Below, one piece after another: positions 35,001 through 45,472 of a DNA stretch of 64,000 nucleotides (its first letter is position 1; every line of letters begins with the position of its first letter). The translations under genes and the position numbers were made by a program. A model generated the notes under the pieces. It was not told the DNA's origin and searched no databases. It saw only the letters and a program-made list of their open reading frames with translations. Source of the DNA: Muricea muricata (lineage: Eukaryota > Cnidaria > Anthozoa > Malacalcyonacea > Plexauridae); assembly GCA_963855995.1 (NCBI GenBank), contig OY979718.1, positions 27,926,282-27,990,281 of the forward strand. Direction: 5' to 3'.

Positions 35001-38000
35001 GTCCTGCTACATTTAAAACTTCTTTTCAGAAACTACCTATTTGTCTTTGGGTCAGATCAGTTTGTTAATTTCTATAAGTTATATATACCTGTGATTATAT
35101 TATATATAAATATTCCTGGTATACCTACTGTATTTAATTCAATGGTAAATGTGGGCGCAGTCCTATTGCCTAGTCCTGTAGCCTTGGTCAAGTACAAATT
35201 TTTCCAATCGATTGAAGTACGTCAGCATGATCTGCAGAATCGACCTCCTAACTGGTGCTATTTGTTATTCTGGCGGTCCGATTTTGGAGCATTTGTTAAG
35301 CCTGTTTCCATATGACGCTGACAGTCGGCGAGTTGTATTTTCGGTGATCATTCATTAGTAAAAGCTTTTGTCTATATGAAATAAATTTCTAATCTTCTGT
35401 GATTACCGATTGCTCGTCGAGAGATAATTGGGATGAACAGAGTGCGACTTCGTGCCATCGTTGGGGCCATTTTAACCTTTGGTAGACAGGATATCCTGCT
35501 TAGAGGTCACCGAGATTATTCGCGGTATTGCATCGACAATGACAAAGAAAATTCAGGAAATTTTATCGAGATTTGTGTATGGTGCAAGTTGTGTTGATTT
35601 GATGGATGAATTTTTGAAAGATTGTCCTTCAAACCAACCCTATCGTGCTAAAAGGATACAAAATGAAATCCTCGAACTATGTGGCGAGATGATTACTGAA
35701 ATTTTTTTTGGCGAAGTTAAACATGAACAGTTCTTTTCGGTGTTGGCGGACGAAGCAACAGATTGTTAACAGATGGCAGTAGTGCTAAGGTTTGTTGATA
35801 GCTTATTCAAGATACGAGAGGAATTCCCTGGTTAACGTTTTGTTCTTTGTCAAAAAGGTCTGGCTGGAGAGGCTTTGGCAAAGGAAATTACTGATTTTAT
35901 CCAAATTTGTAAATCCAATTTATTTTATATGGCTACGCATGGAAGATGGCGTGGTCAAGGATATGATGGGGCGGGAAATATGGCTGGGAAATATTCTGGG
36001 GTTGCTAGGCGAATCGAGAGATTTTATGAGAAGGCTGTTTATGTTCATTGTAACTCGCATGTTTTAAATCCTATTATGGCGTCATCTTGCCAACTTAACG
36101 ACTCACCCCGAAGCGCACCCTAGTTTTAAAGGAAAAATCAACGAACTGGTACCAACTACAAGCCGCCAAAATCTGCTGAATGTTTGTCGGTTAAGATGGA
36201 TGGCAAGAATTGATGGGTTGAAGATTTTTAAACAATTCCATGTCGCTATTCGTGCAGCACTAGCAGCAATTAACCAGGACAACTCCAATGAAGCTGATGT
36301 GCGCCAAAGAGCTAGTAGTATGTGTAGTGACGTCATAATGTAGCGTCACGTGTATATAGTTTGTTGTTTGTGCTCATGATATTCAGTTATAATATACTGT
36401 CCAACACGCATTGTTGTACGTCTCAATATTATTACATTAGTGACATTACGGATAAATCTTTTTGAAAGCTTTTTCTCTACACAATACTACACTATGGCCT
36501 CAGCTTTACCGCCATTTTCTTTCAATGTGGATGATGATCCAACAACCACTGGCAAACGCTGGCCTAAATGGAGAAAATGTTCTGAAAACTTTCTTCTGGT
36601 AATGAATATCAATGACCCGACTTGCAAACGTGCGCTTCTCTTACATTACATTGGTCCATAGGTCCTCAGCATTCGACGTTTTTGAACTCTGTCAGACACC
36701 GGAGATGAGAAAAATTATAAAACAGCCATGGAACGCTCACTAAACACTTTATCCCTCGGCACAATATTGAATATGAAATCTATCTGTTTCGTCAAGCTCG
36801 TCAACAACCGCAAGAAACACTGGATCAATTTGTAACGCGATTACGACAACTGGCCTCGATCGTCTTGTGAATTCACAATAAAGAAATCGAATCGCAAATC
36901 ATTCTCAGCTGCTCTTCTCGTTTGCGTCGGCGTGCTCTTCGTGAACCGACCATCACCTCGAAAGGCCTCCTCGATCTTTGGAACTTTCTGAAACGCAAAA
37001 GTCTGGCATAGAATCAAACCTGTGGATATTGTGGTAAAGCTTACCTCGCCAACAAGGTCGAGCCTCTTGTCCAGCTCGTGGTGCTGAACGCCAATAGCGC
37101 GTACTACGAAATACCACTCTATTCTACACGTACTCTGGCGACGTTTTGTGAAGAATAAAGGAATTTAAGGAGTAGAAATTTTTACGCAAAGTATTTGAAT
37201 TGGCGAATCGGGGGTTGGAGTCGGCAGCCTTTCTATTATTTAAGAACTAAATGGGCGGGACTGAGTAGACATCAGGAAACAGGACATGTAAAGTAAACAA
37301 TCCAGATTTAGAAGGAGAACACAAAAGGCAAGTGAGTTTTGTTAAAAAAATACACATTTTTATTTTTTTAAATTTATACTAGAGTAAAGTAGCACAACGC
37401 ACGCCCGGACCGCTTGTGGTAAAACTGATATACATATAATTTACTGTCGAGTCGTTTTGCCGAATACATGTTCACATGTAATAAACAAGCAGGCTAATTT
37501 CAAAAAGTTCTCCTTAAGTTGGTGGATTTTTTTTCTTCTATCTTCGCCATGTTTTATGAATATCTGCACAACTAATGCAGATATGGTATGAATTTGCGGA
37601 ATTAGCCACTGTTTGGTATGCTTTTGGGCACAAACAAAGGAGGAGTCCGACTATCTCGGAGGGATCCGACTGTCTACGGAAAAAATCGGCGTCATATCGA
37701 AAACAGGCCTAAATTATTTTCCAAGCGAACGTTGTATTGCGCATGGAGAGAGGTGATGGAAGTAAATCTGTATTAGAGCAATATAAATTTGACATGTACA
37801 TAGCATAGTAGCTGTTTTTAATCAGCTTATGTTTAGGTTTTGTCACTTTTATCACAATTATATTAAACACAAAGATATTAGAATTATTTAAAAGCATTCA
37901 CATGCTATATAACTACAAGGTGTAAAAAATAACATGTATATTGAATATGTCATATTATTTCTAATTCTCGATCTTGTTGAAGGAACATCAACAAGTGGTA

Positions 38001-39952
38001 AACCATTCAAGTCTTGTGGTCGCGTTGGGGATTCCCCAATTCCTGGGGCTGGACTATATGCTGATAACGAGGTAAACTTTGCCCATGGAGAGTTGATATA
38101 TGTAAGCATGCACATGCACGCACCAGTATAGAGAATAAACTATACTAAACAAACACGGTGATGCACTGCATCAACACACAGGAAACGATTGTTTATTAGC
38201 ACTGAACAATTGTTTATTGTATTCATTTGACAAGCAATCAACAACTAGTTCTGCGTGTTTTTCGTGTTTTAATACCGTCATAAAATACTCTAACGCGTTG
38301 TTGAAATAGTACTTTTATGTCAACGGTCAGATCCTGAAACCTGTTTTCGTTTGAGCAGAAAAAGCTGCATATGATTCACGTTTGCTTTCTGAATTACATC
38401 CATTTAGGTCGGAGCAGTTGCAGGTGGGTGACTCTTTAAATGAAAGGTAATTTCTTTTATAGGAAAACTTAGTTCTGGTATGTTCAGGACATGCATGAAT
38501 ACGAAAGTTACAACTGTGCTTATAACAAAAAATGCTCCCCTGTCTCCCTGTCTATGCACCGATGCGAAAACCTTTCCTATATAATTGTTTTTATATTGAG
38601 TCATTTTGATTTTAGTTTTTGACGCTCTTTTTCTCTTCGTATATGTAGCTACTGGTGATGGGGACAATATTTTGCGCTTTTGTCCATGTTTTCATGTGAT
38701 CCAACTTATGAAGAATGTAAGCATGTTTAAGATTTCCAATGCTTTTCGCCCATTTTTCCTTATAACAAAATTGAGTCGACAGTGTTGGCAATAGCAGGAA
38801 AAATAGTTGCGCTGACAACGAGGGACATCACACGAGGGCATGCTATTGACGCTAAAAGAATTACTTTATGAAAACATCTTCAAGTCAGTTGAGAAAGTAA
38901 ACCGAGCCGGCAAGCAATTGATCTTGTTTTCACTTCACTTTCTCACCAAATCCCTCAATGCTGTACGCGCATTGTTTGGAGTATAGCTACCAAATTCCGC
39001 TAAACCCGTAACAAACTATGTCGTCTGTTTGAGGCTACGTTCAAGGATTTAAAGAAATAGTTGAAAGAGCTTTAATTTTATAGCTCCAGAGCTAGTTTTG
39101 ATTTTGATGGAATTTTGTATTTCAAACAATACAGGCATACAGCATAATGGATTAAGTAAAAATAAGGAATTGAACATGATTATACAACCCAGAATTTGTG
39201 TAAAGTATGACGTAAATTGAGGTAGCTTTAAAGGTTAAACATGCTTAGCTTTGCCTCAGTATCACTTGATGACGCGCAGTCTTGCACATATCGTCTGGTC
39301 ATTAATCAGTTACGACTTGGTCAGCACGTTAGAAACTTAGTTGATTTGAAATTCGTTAAAAGTTTAATTTTCTGGAGAGAATATACCATTCAAACTGGTT
39401 CCCTAAAATTCTTTACCCCGCCGAACCCTGAAATTTATCCCTTTTTACAATTCAAACATAGCAACTTCTACGTTTATTTTTTACGTCATTTGTTTCTCGC
39501 TCTTCGTAGCGTGTTCATCCTAAGCAGGCATGTGAACTGGTCGTTATGGATATTTGGAGACGTGTTGGTGAAGATGGAATGTTTGAAATTGGCCTCATCG
39601 CCATGAACAAGAAAGTACGCTGGTATATGCTATAAACTACTACTCAGGTCGTTTATAATACATCTTGTATACATACTTATTTCAAACAATTGATTGCCCG
39701 TTTGTTATATACTGAAACTATGACTCATGGAAATTATAGTACATAGTACTAAGCGTTTATATGATTTGTATCTCTTTCCTTTTCAAGGGCCAAGTTGGTA
39801 TGGCTAGTACAGTCAAAGTATCACCGAATCATTTTGGATCAAACAGTTTGCCTGGATTTGCATTTTGTGTGTGGAATAGTGAAGAGAATAGACCTCGAGT
39901 TCTTTGTGAGCCTCCGCTTGTCTGGAATGCTGTTCACTGTAACAAATCATGA
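29017..39952 (+). CDS. AGA: Glycosylasparaginase (N4-(beta-GlcNAc)-L-asparaginase) family, 10 exons, 318 residues
   Basis: Exons: 29017-29131, 32378-32516, 32745-32901, 33298-33361, 34481-34519, 37983-38071, 38408-38423, 38649-38716, 39510-39614, 39788-39952. All junctions are GT/AG and in phase, and the total is 957 nt. Recognition: [12 protein letters not shown] at the N-terminus, [33 protein letters not shown], then HDTIG with Asp156/Thr157 as the autocleavage pair and Thr157 as N-terminal nucleophile. [24 protein letters not shown] (R185, D188 bind substrate in the family) and ATGDGD follow. Human AGA is 346 residues and bacterial forms about 340. The family cleaves the GlcNAc-Asn bond during glycoprotein breakdown, in lysosomes in vertebrates. 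Here no signal peptide precedes the core, and TAG at 28999 closes the frame upstream, so either a signal exon was missed or the enzyme is not secreted. Linker 138-155 is short and Lys-rich. Confidence 0.9.
30318..30519. mobile_element. hAT-type MITE (about 202 bp), same family as 5876, with 8-bp target duplication
   Basis: Starts CAGTGGCAAATCTAGGGTAG and ends GGATCCGCCATGG. The duplication GTTAACAA is at 30310-30317 and 30520-30527. It is clearly related over its whole length to 5876-6078, with about 15 percent differences by eye. It lies in intron 1 of the glycosylasparaginase gene. Confidence 0.9.
30975..31726. mobile_element. Near-perfect 752-bp palindromic fold-back element
   Basis: The left arm 30975-31342 and right arm 31363-31726 are reverse complements apart from a few bases (for example an extra TG near 31005). 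A 20-base spacer (ACAAGTTTGCCTTCTTCCTG) forms the loop. The ends are CATAGGCAGCCCAGGAACGC and its complement. GTCTTGA flanks both ends (30968-30974 and 31727-31733), a likely 7-base (possibly 7-9) target duplication. An open frame across the right arm is incidental. The near identity of the arms means it is young or homogenised. Confidence 0.9.
35479..36320 (+). pseudogene. hAT transposase (DUF4371-type) fragment in a glycosylasparaginase intron
   Basis: In broken frames: [21 protein letters not shown], then [12 protein letters not shown] with a stop, then [13 protein letters not shown], a frame change, [40 protein letters not shown], then [14 protein letters not shown]. The NEILE...FS.LADEATD and GQGYDGAxNM...HC.SH.LN blocks are those of DUF4371 hAT proteins and include the first catalytic aspartate region. 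The C-terminus is replaced by gypsy LTR sequence at about 36321. Dead copy. Confidence 0.8.
36321..36431 (+). mobile_element. Probable LTR fragment of a gypsy element
   Basis: Begins TGTAGTGACGTCATAATG, contains a TATATAG box and ends in an ATTATTACA stretch directly before the gag-like region. No second LTR was found within the window, so the call rests on position and composition. Confidence 0.45.
36494..37110 (+). pseudogene. Gypsy-type gag remnant
   Basis: Starts [14 protein letters not shown], then [27 protein letters not shown] and a stop. In other frames it gives [48 protein letters not shown] and LLDLW, then CGYCGKA, a partial zinc knuckle. This is the capsid layout of a Ty3/gypsy Gag seen in many invertebrate elements. 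At least three stops or frame changes break it. The rest of the element (protease, RT, integrase) is absent; the element is nested in the hAT fragment in an intron. Confidence 0.75.
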
Positions 39953-39999
39953 TTACAGTTCCTATACACATTTTTTGGACATACGACAAAAAACAAGCG

Positions 40000-40580
40000 G
40001 AATGTGCGCGCAAATCAGTTCTCGGAAGGCAGTTAGGATACAATAGAGCCTAATACTCAGTTCAGATCGATCAGCATTGCTTAGGACGGATCACAGTGTT
40101 GACTATTTTGCCTGGAAGGTTGTTACCAATAGCGGTGTTACCTCAGTCAGTGACCGGCCAATGTGGCTGTGGTCGATTTTATTGTTATTTAAAACCTTAC
40201 ATTCGCATTAAAGTTATTAAATTACTTTTGATGATTTCTTGCAATTGAATAACATGATGTGAAACATTGTCTATTATGTGATTGTGCGCTTCATATTTAC
40301 ATGTGATATGATCGTTTTCTCTCGATCGCTAGCTGGTAAAAGTTGACTGATCAGGAATTCCAAGGGGAAATTAACCGGTAATCATGACCTTTCTAACGTG
40401 GAACGTTATTTTGAGTCTTGGTTATTGCCTGTTGTCCAGTCTGAGCTGGCAAATTGCTGTTATTCGTTTCTGGCCGAGTTTCTGGCCAAGCTCTGTACGT
40501 ACAGTATTATCTACTATAAACTTGCTCATTGTGTACAAAAGGACTTCGATCGTAAGGGAAGAGAATATTGAAAATTTATC
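40000..40580. other. Non-coding 3' flank of the glycosylasparaginase gene
   Basis: No second gene recognised. An open frame at 40384-40602 (+) is hydrophobic but unsupported. Confidence 0.4.
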
Positions 40581-40589
40581 AACCTCAAG

Positions 40590-40739
40590 ACTGGAAATGT
40601 GAAATTATCAGTGGCTGGGAAAGATGTTTCAGAATTCACCTTCACACAAGATAACGCACATGTTGAAGAATTAGTTAGTCGTGTACGTGAAACAGCAATA
40701 GATTATTTTCCCGCCGTTTTCAATTTTTTGGACAACTGA
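40590..40739 (+). CDS. Short unrecognised terminal coding exon candidate
   Basis: After a CCTCAAG acceptor-like site one frame reads TGNVKLSVAGKDVSEF, TFTQDNAHVEELVSRVRE and TAIDYFPAVFNFLDN, then TGA. The composition looks like a real globular segment (amphipathic helix HVEELVSRVRETAID) and the frame is closed upstream by a stop. No 5' exon was found and no family is recognised. Confidence 0.35.
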   Translation, partial: TGNVKLSVAGKDVSEFTFTQDNAHVEELVSRVRETAIDYFPAVFNFLDN

Positions 40740-41098
40740 AATAATTTCTTGTGTGCTGCTGACGTTTTTTTTTCTGTCACTCCAATCCAAAAATTTAACT
40801 TTTAGTGTTTGACCTGTTTCTGCATGACGCCTCGAGAGAATAAATAATTCAGTATTTCTTTAGCGTACTTATTAATACTTTTGATTCATGACCTTTTCGA
40901 GATTTGATTTAACCTTCCGGGGTGTACAGTTAAATGTATCGTCTTGCGCGTTTCTAGAGCAGGTTTTCAAAATTTTGAATTATAGAATTTCGTTAATTTT
41001 CTATATACTACCTCTTACCTCTACAGTCAGTTTTATCCAGGTATTTTTATATATACTGTGTCCTAATTTTAGCTAAATTTCTGTTATTTAACAAACAA

Positions 41099-41241
41099 AT
41101 CACGTTTTAGCGTGCGTGTGTACTGTAATAGCTCACACATGATATCATGGCTGGAAAGTCAAGTGCCGTGACTTTTTGTTCTTTCGGTGGTATGGCGTCT
41201 TCTGTGATCTTTGATACTGCACAGAGACGCTAAAACGTGAT
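41099..41241. mobile_element. Short MITE (143 bp) with 15-bp ATCACGTTTTAGCGT ends
   Basis: Perfect 15-bp inverted repeats at both ends, with no obvious coding content between. The target duplication is unclear. Confidence 0.7.
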
Positions 41242-41339
41242 CTACTGGTGTTACTCACGAAAATAACCTAAAATTTTAAAACATTTTTAAAATTGGAAGA
41301 CAGCAAAACATTCTGTGACGTCTCTGTGCATTTATTTAA

Positions 41340-41442
41340 CAATTAGATTACAAGCTCGTGATTTCTATGAAGTGATAGTTGATGAGAGCAAACCCCGAAT
41401 AAACTATCATTTTATAGAGATCGAGAGCGAGTAATCTAATTG
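41340..41442. mobile_element. Short fold-back MITE (103 bp) with CAATTAGATTAC ends
   Basis: Terminal CAATTAGATTAC and its complement. Internal CTATGAAGTGATAGTT pairs with AAACTATCATTTTATAG, giving a nearly full-length hairpin. Confidence 0.7.
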
Positions 41443-41605
41443 TTTTATTAGAGTCTGAGATCCAACATGACATATTCAACAAGAAAATCGATTTTAAGCG
41501 ACTTTTATAAAAAAATTTCAACGAAAATGGTTCTTTCGCTTCTCGCTATGTATTGAGGATTATTTCATGAGTGAGTCGGTTTTCTTTGATATACCGCAGG
41601 CTGTA

Positions 41606-42128
41606 TTTAACATAAATACCAGTCATTAGTCCTAGTGTGTTAAAGCACGGGGGGGATTTGATATTCAGCAGGGAAGGGCGGGGCTTATGAATTGAATTAA
41701 CCACAATCCTGGACAAAATATATGGCAAAAATGGCGTTTTATTCCCCTACCCTTGCGCAAATACACGTGTTTTTACGCGAGGATTTTCCCGAAAATAGCA
41801 ACATTGATATAGGAGGAGGGACAAGCGTTCCCTAATAACTAAATATAGTAGACATATTACTGTATGACGAAAAATAAGAAAGCAAAATAGGTTTTGCCAA
41901 ACTATTTTGTCCAAGATTGCAGATAATTATAAATGCACGAGGGTTGTATCCAAATACACCACGGAAATATCGGGCTGTATCTAAATACAGCCGGCTGTTC
42001 CCTTTGGATACAGACTGTGCATTTATAGTTATTTGGTTAGTTCAATTATTTGCCCCGCTTTTCCCTGCTTAATATTAAATCCTTCCCGTACTTTAACACA
42101 CTAGGCCAAATGATTGGTATTTAATACA
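41606..42128. mobile_element. Inverted-repeat element with CCTAGTGTGTTAAAG block in both arms
   Basis: The left arm, about 41606-41712, and the right arm, about 42040-42128, are inverted copies sharing CCTAGTGTGTTAAAG, the GGATTTGATATTCAGCAGGG-type block and GCGGGGC. The centre contains two further repeats of a 'CAAATACAC(C/G)'-like motif. Exact ends and target duplication are not fixed. Confidence 0.65.
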
Positions 42129-42713
42129 GATATCATTCCGCCCAAACAGAAAAGATATATTTCAGACTTCAATTTGCAATCTACATACACAACTTAAATT
42201 TCACAACCAAAATCCCACTCACTTCTGCACTTTAAACTTTAAAGCCTTTGGTGACAAAAAAGTACAATTATTGAAATTTACACATTTTTTAGCACGTTCA
42301 CATTCCACTGTGCTATCGCCTTCGTTCATGTTACTCCCTTCTTCTAATTCCTTCTTCGCTTTTTTCCTGACACTCTTTGGCTTTGGCTTTTGTAATTGCC
42401 AAAGGTTAAAATTGTATTTTGCGTTAATCCTGATAATGAGAAGTCGTCTTCCTCACTCTCCATTTTGCTTGTGAATCGAAGCAACTTAAGGCTAAAAGCC
42501 CCGAAAATTTAGGAATAAAATAATACTGAGGCGTAAAGCTCCTTTGGAATTCTCCGTTTCTTTTAGTTATGTATACTGTGATTTAGCCCAACAAATTTCT
42601 ACATGCTATTGTTGTTCGCAAATTAGAATAAACAACCATTTGTATGCGACTAATAAATCCTAAATTATTCTTTTGAGAAAACCTTCTCAATCATGAAATA
42701 ATCAGTTAAAACC

Positions 42714-42812
42714 AACGAGTTTAACTCGTGATTTCATCGAGTTTAACGTGATTTCACTCGTGATTTCATCGAGTTTAACGTGATTTCACTCGTGATTTCA
42801 TCGAGTTTAACT
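42714..42812. repeat. Minisatellite, about 3 units of 32-34 bp
   Basis: Three copies of a unit containing GAGTTTAACGTGATTTCAC and TCGTGATTTCATC in tandem. No coding context. Confidence 0.85.
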
Positions 42813-43041
42813 CTCATATAGATAGCAAGTATAGTAGCCAATGAAATTACAGCATTTGCAATAGTATACTAGTACAATTATACTGACTCTAATAACACAT
42901 GACTCGCATCCTGAACCAACTCGAATTCCATTTAAATCTAAATTTGCAGCTAAACCTACTCCCGAGAGATAACTTTACCCTAAACATTCGTTATCATAAC
43001 CTAAACCAAGTTCTGACATAATTATTCGATTCCTTACATAG

Positions 43042-43260
43042 AACTGTATTTTCAACAAGAAGTACGACAACACTTCACTTCGTGTCTTCTACAAAGGAAC
43101 TTTACGTTCTCAAAGCAGTACTTGCAAATTGCAATCGATGGTATTTTACATTTGATGGTAAAACCGGCGACTATTGAAGGAATTGTTTATGCTTCATTAA
43201 CCACAGTTAACCCTCGTCGTCACCGCCACATTGAAGTGTTCCATTATTTCAAATTAATTT
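43042..43260 (+). pseudogene. CTHRC1-like C-terminal exon copy, broken
   Basis: After an ACATAG acceptor it reads NCIFNKKYDNTSLRVFYKG and TLRS in phase 0. A 7-base insertion in the TGCAAATTGCAA stretch then shifts the frame. Beyond it, RWYFTFDG, then (with a deletion of the GAECT part) KPATIEGIVYA and TTVNPRRHRHIE. It corresponds to the exon at 46726-47072 but stops matching after HRHIE, losing about 130 bases. About 150 bases of upstream intron also match. It keeps a GAA codon where the 46-kb copy has a stop. Confidence 0.82.
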
Positions 43261-43602
43261 TACTGATAAGCAATTTTACATATTGGAAGTAAAAAAGGAA
43301 AAGCATAAAAAATTACGAGTTCGTACAGAAAGTCCGGGAAAGTATTACACTGTAAATTTAAAAGAGCTAAAACGACCCCAAATTTCGTTTTTGTCCTCTG
43401 AGGGCTAAAGCTGTTTTGGCCCTACCCTAAAGCCGTTCTGGCTTTCAAAGTCTAAAACGATATCCACAAGCCCATTTAGCTCTAGAGATTAGCCAATTCG
43501 GCCCTACAAGTTGCCATAACGACTATGTCATTTTCCAATGATCAGTTAGAACTATAGTCATGTAAGAGGCGAAATTTATTTTATTAAATTGAAGCTCTTC
43601 GA

Positions 43603-43706
43603 AAGCCCATTGGCCCCAAAGGTGCAAAAGGTGCCACAGAACACCCAGGAGTTGCTGATAAGGAGGAACACAAGACTGAGTCCACAGAAGAGCTGTCTAA
43701 TGTTTA
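43603..43706 (+). pseudogene. Short collagen-repeat exon fragment
   Basis: Reads KPIGPKGAKGATEHPGVADK, then EEHK, and TESTEELSNV to a TAG. The Gly-X-Y phase is clear in GPKGAKGAT, but three expected glycines have become Glu, Asp and Glu by single G-to-A changes. It is probably a piece of another CTHRC1-like copy. Confidence 0.5.
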
Positions 43707-43729
43707 GGGAAAAACCCGTTTTCTTTTTT

Positions 43730-45470
43730 ATGTTTTCCTAACAAAGTTGTACGAAAAGATAGGATTTTTCCAATAATTAATATGTACACATTTAGGGCGT
43801 AGTCGGTAGTCAGTTCGATGAATTTAGTCGTCTTGAAATCCTGTGCGTGTAAGCATTATTCATTTCTTTAGAAATTCATTGTTTTCACAGTCAATGAGCG
43901 AAAATATTTGCATTGCGGGACTAAACCGTCGGGCTGGTGACACTATTTCACAAATCGCTGAAGTAGATATATTCTTTATTACTTAAGCTCCGTACACAAG
44001 AGATTTTATTAGTTTCTAAGTTTGATTATACCCATCAAAAATGGTGATTGTTAGTTTTAGGGTCATTTTGCATACATGAAAATATAATTACAGAAAATTA
44101 TTGGAATTGTTGAACAGCGGGCTCAGATTTTGTGCTGCGTACTCGTTCTTTATAATTGACATCGAGATTCCGGATGACGTAAACTTTTATACTCTTACGA
44201 CAAGATTCCTTTGCAACTTGAAAAGCTTGCATACCCTGCCTGTGTGCACTACCAACCTTTTCCTGTACTTTCGGTTTTAAAGCTAACCGGACAATGAGTG
44301 CAATGTTGCTTTGTCGCCATCGCAACGCACGTTTTTACGTCCAGGCTGGTATTGCGATAATGCGCAGTTCGCAGACAGGAACGTTGAACTTCTAGATTTA
44401 AGTATAAAAATAGGGATAACAATGTCACATCTGCCAGGTCCATTTCTCACTTCCAAAACAATCCGCGGTACATAATTAATGAATTCTAATTTCGAAAATA
44501 ATTCTGGGTGAGAAGAGGGGGGGGGGGGGTTATGTTTATTATCATAGACATCAATGATCAATTCGCTATAGATAAAATAAAACCGACTCATTCATTGAGT
44601 AATAACATTATAATTACTCAGTGCACTTCATTTAAAGCCAAATTTCATCTATCATCATCTCGGTGTATGAACAACATCAACCAAAGTCTCCTGAGGTACA
44701 TCAACTATACAAAATTAAGATGTGTTTCCTAGTTTACCACGAAGAACAAACACTGTTTTCATAAACAATATCTTATGAAGTGCCTCGACTACTTTTTTCA
44801 TAAAGAAGTTTCTTTATATTAAGAAATTTAGTTTCTTTTTTTGTATTAGCCGAACAGATTTTTTTAACAACTGAACACACAATATTGCAAAATCCAGATG
44901 TCAATTACATTTAAAGAAACACTTTATGACTTAATTCAAAGATGTTCTCGAAAACAAAGGTTTAGAAACCTTTTTTTTTTCTTTAAAAGTTAAGGAAGCA
45001 AGTTTTACACAGATTCTAAATACCAAACATAAAAAATAATCAAAGAAATACCAGAAGAACTTACGTAATGAAATATTTGGCAGAATGTGTAATAATGTAA
45101 CATAGGTTGGAATGTCTAAAATAGGACGGTTTATTACCGAAATATGGATTGCAGGAAGAAGGAGAATGAATATTTCTAGAAGCTGTCAATAATGACCTCA
45201 GCGTCCTTAAACAAAGGTTTAGCCGAATGTTGCTACAAACGTTGCTCTGGGAATCTGAGTTTGGCTGAGGGTATGGAAGAATCGAGGGAGATATTCATTC
45301 TACATAAAAAAGTTTAAAAGATAACTGCTATGAAACATTTAATTTGCTTGTGTTAGAAAACATTAGGGTTAAATATCTAAGCTGTGACGTAATACTTGTG
45401 GCTGAAATGGGATATTTTAAAAAGTTGCACAAAGGTGGAGCTTCGAGAGGAAACTTGATCAGATTGTTTA
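43730..45470. other. Non-coding stretch
   Basis: No recognisable coding region. A ten-base G run is at 44518-44529. Nothing else identified. Confidence 0.4.
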
Positions 45471-45472
45471 AG

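Noticed and set aside
42714-42812. CRISPR-like array
   Set aside because: Units are contiguous without unique spacers, and the DNA is eukaryotic; it is a minisatellite.
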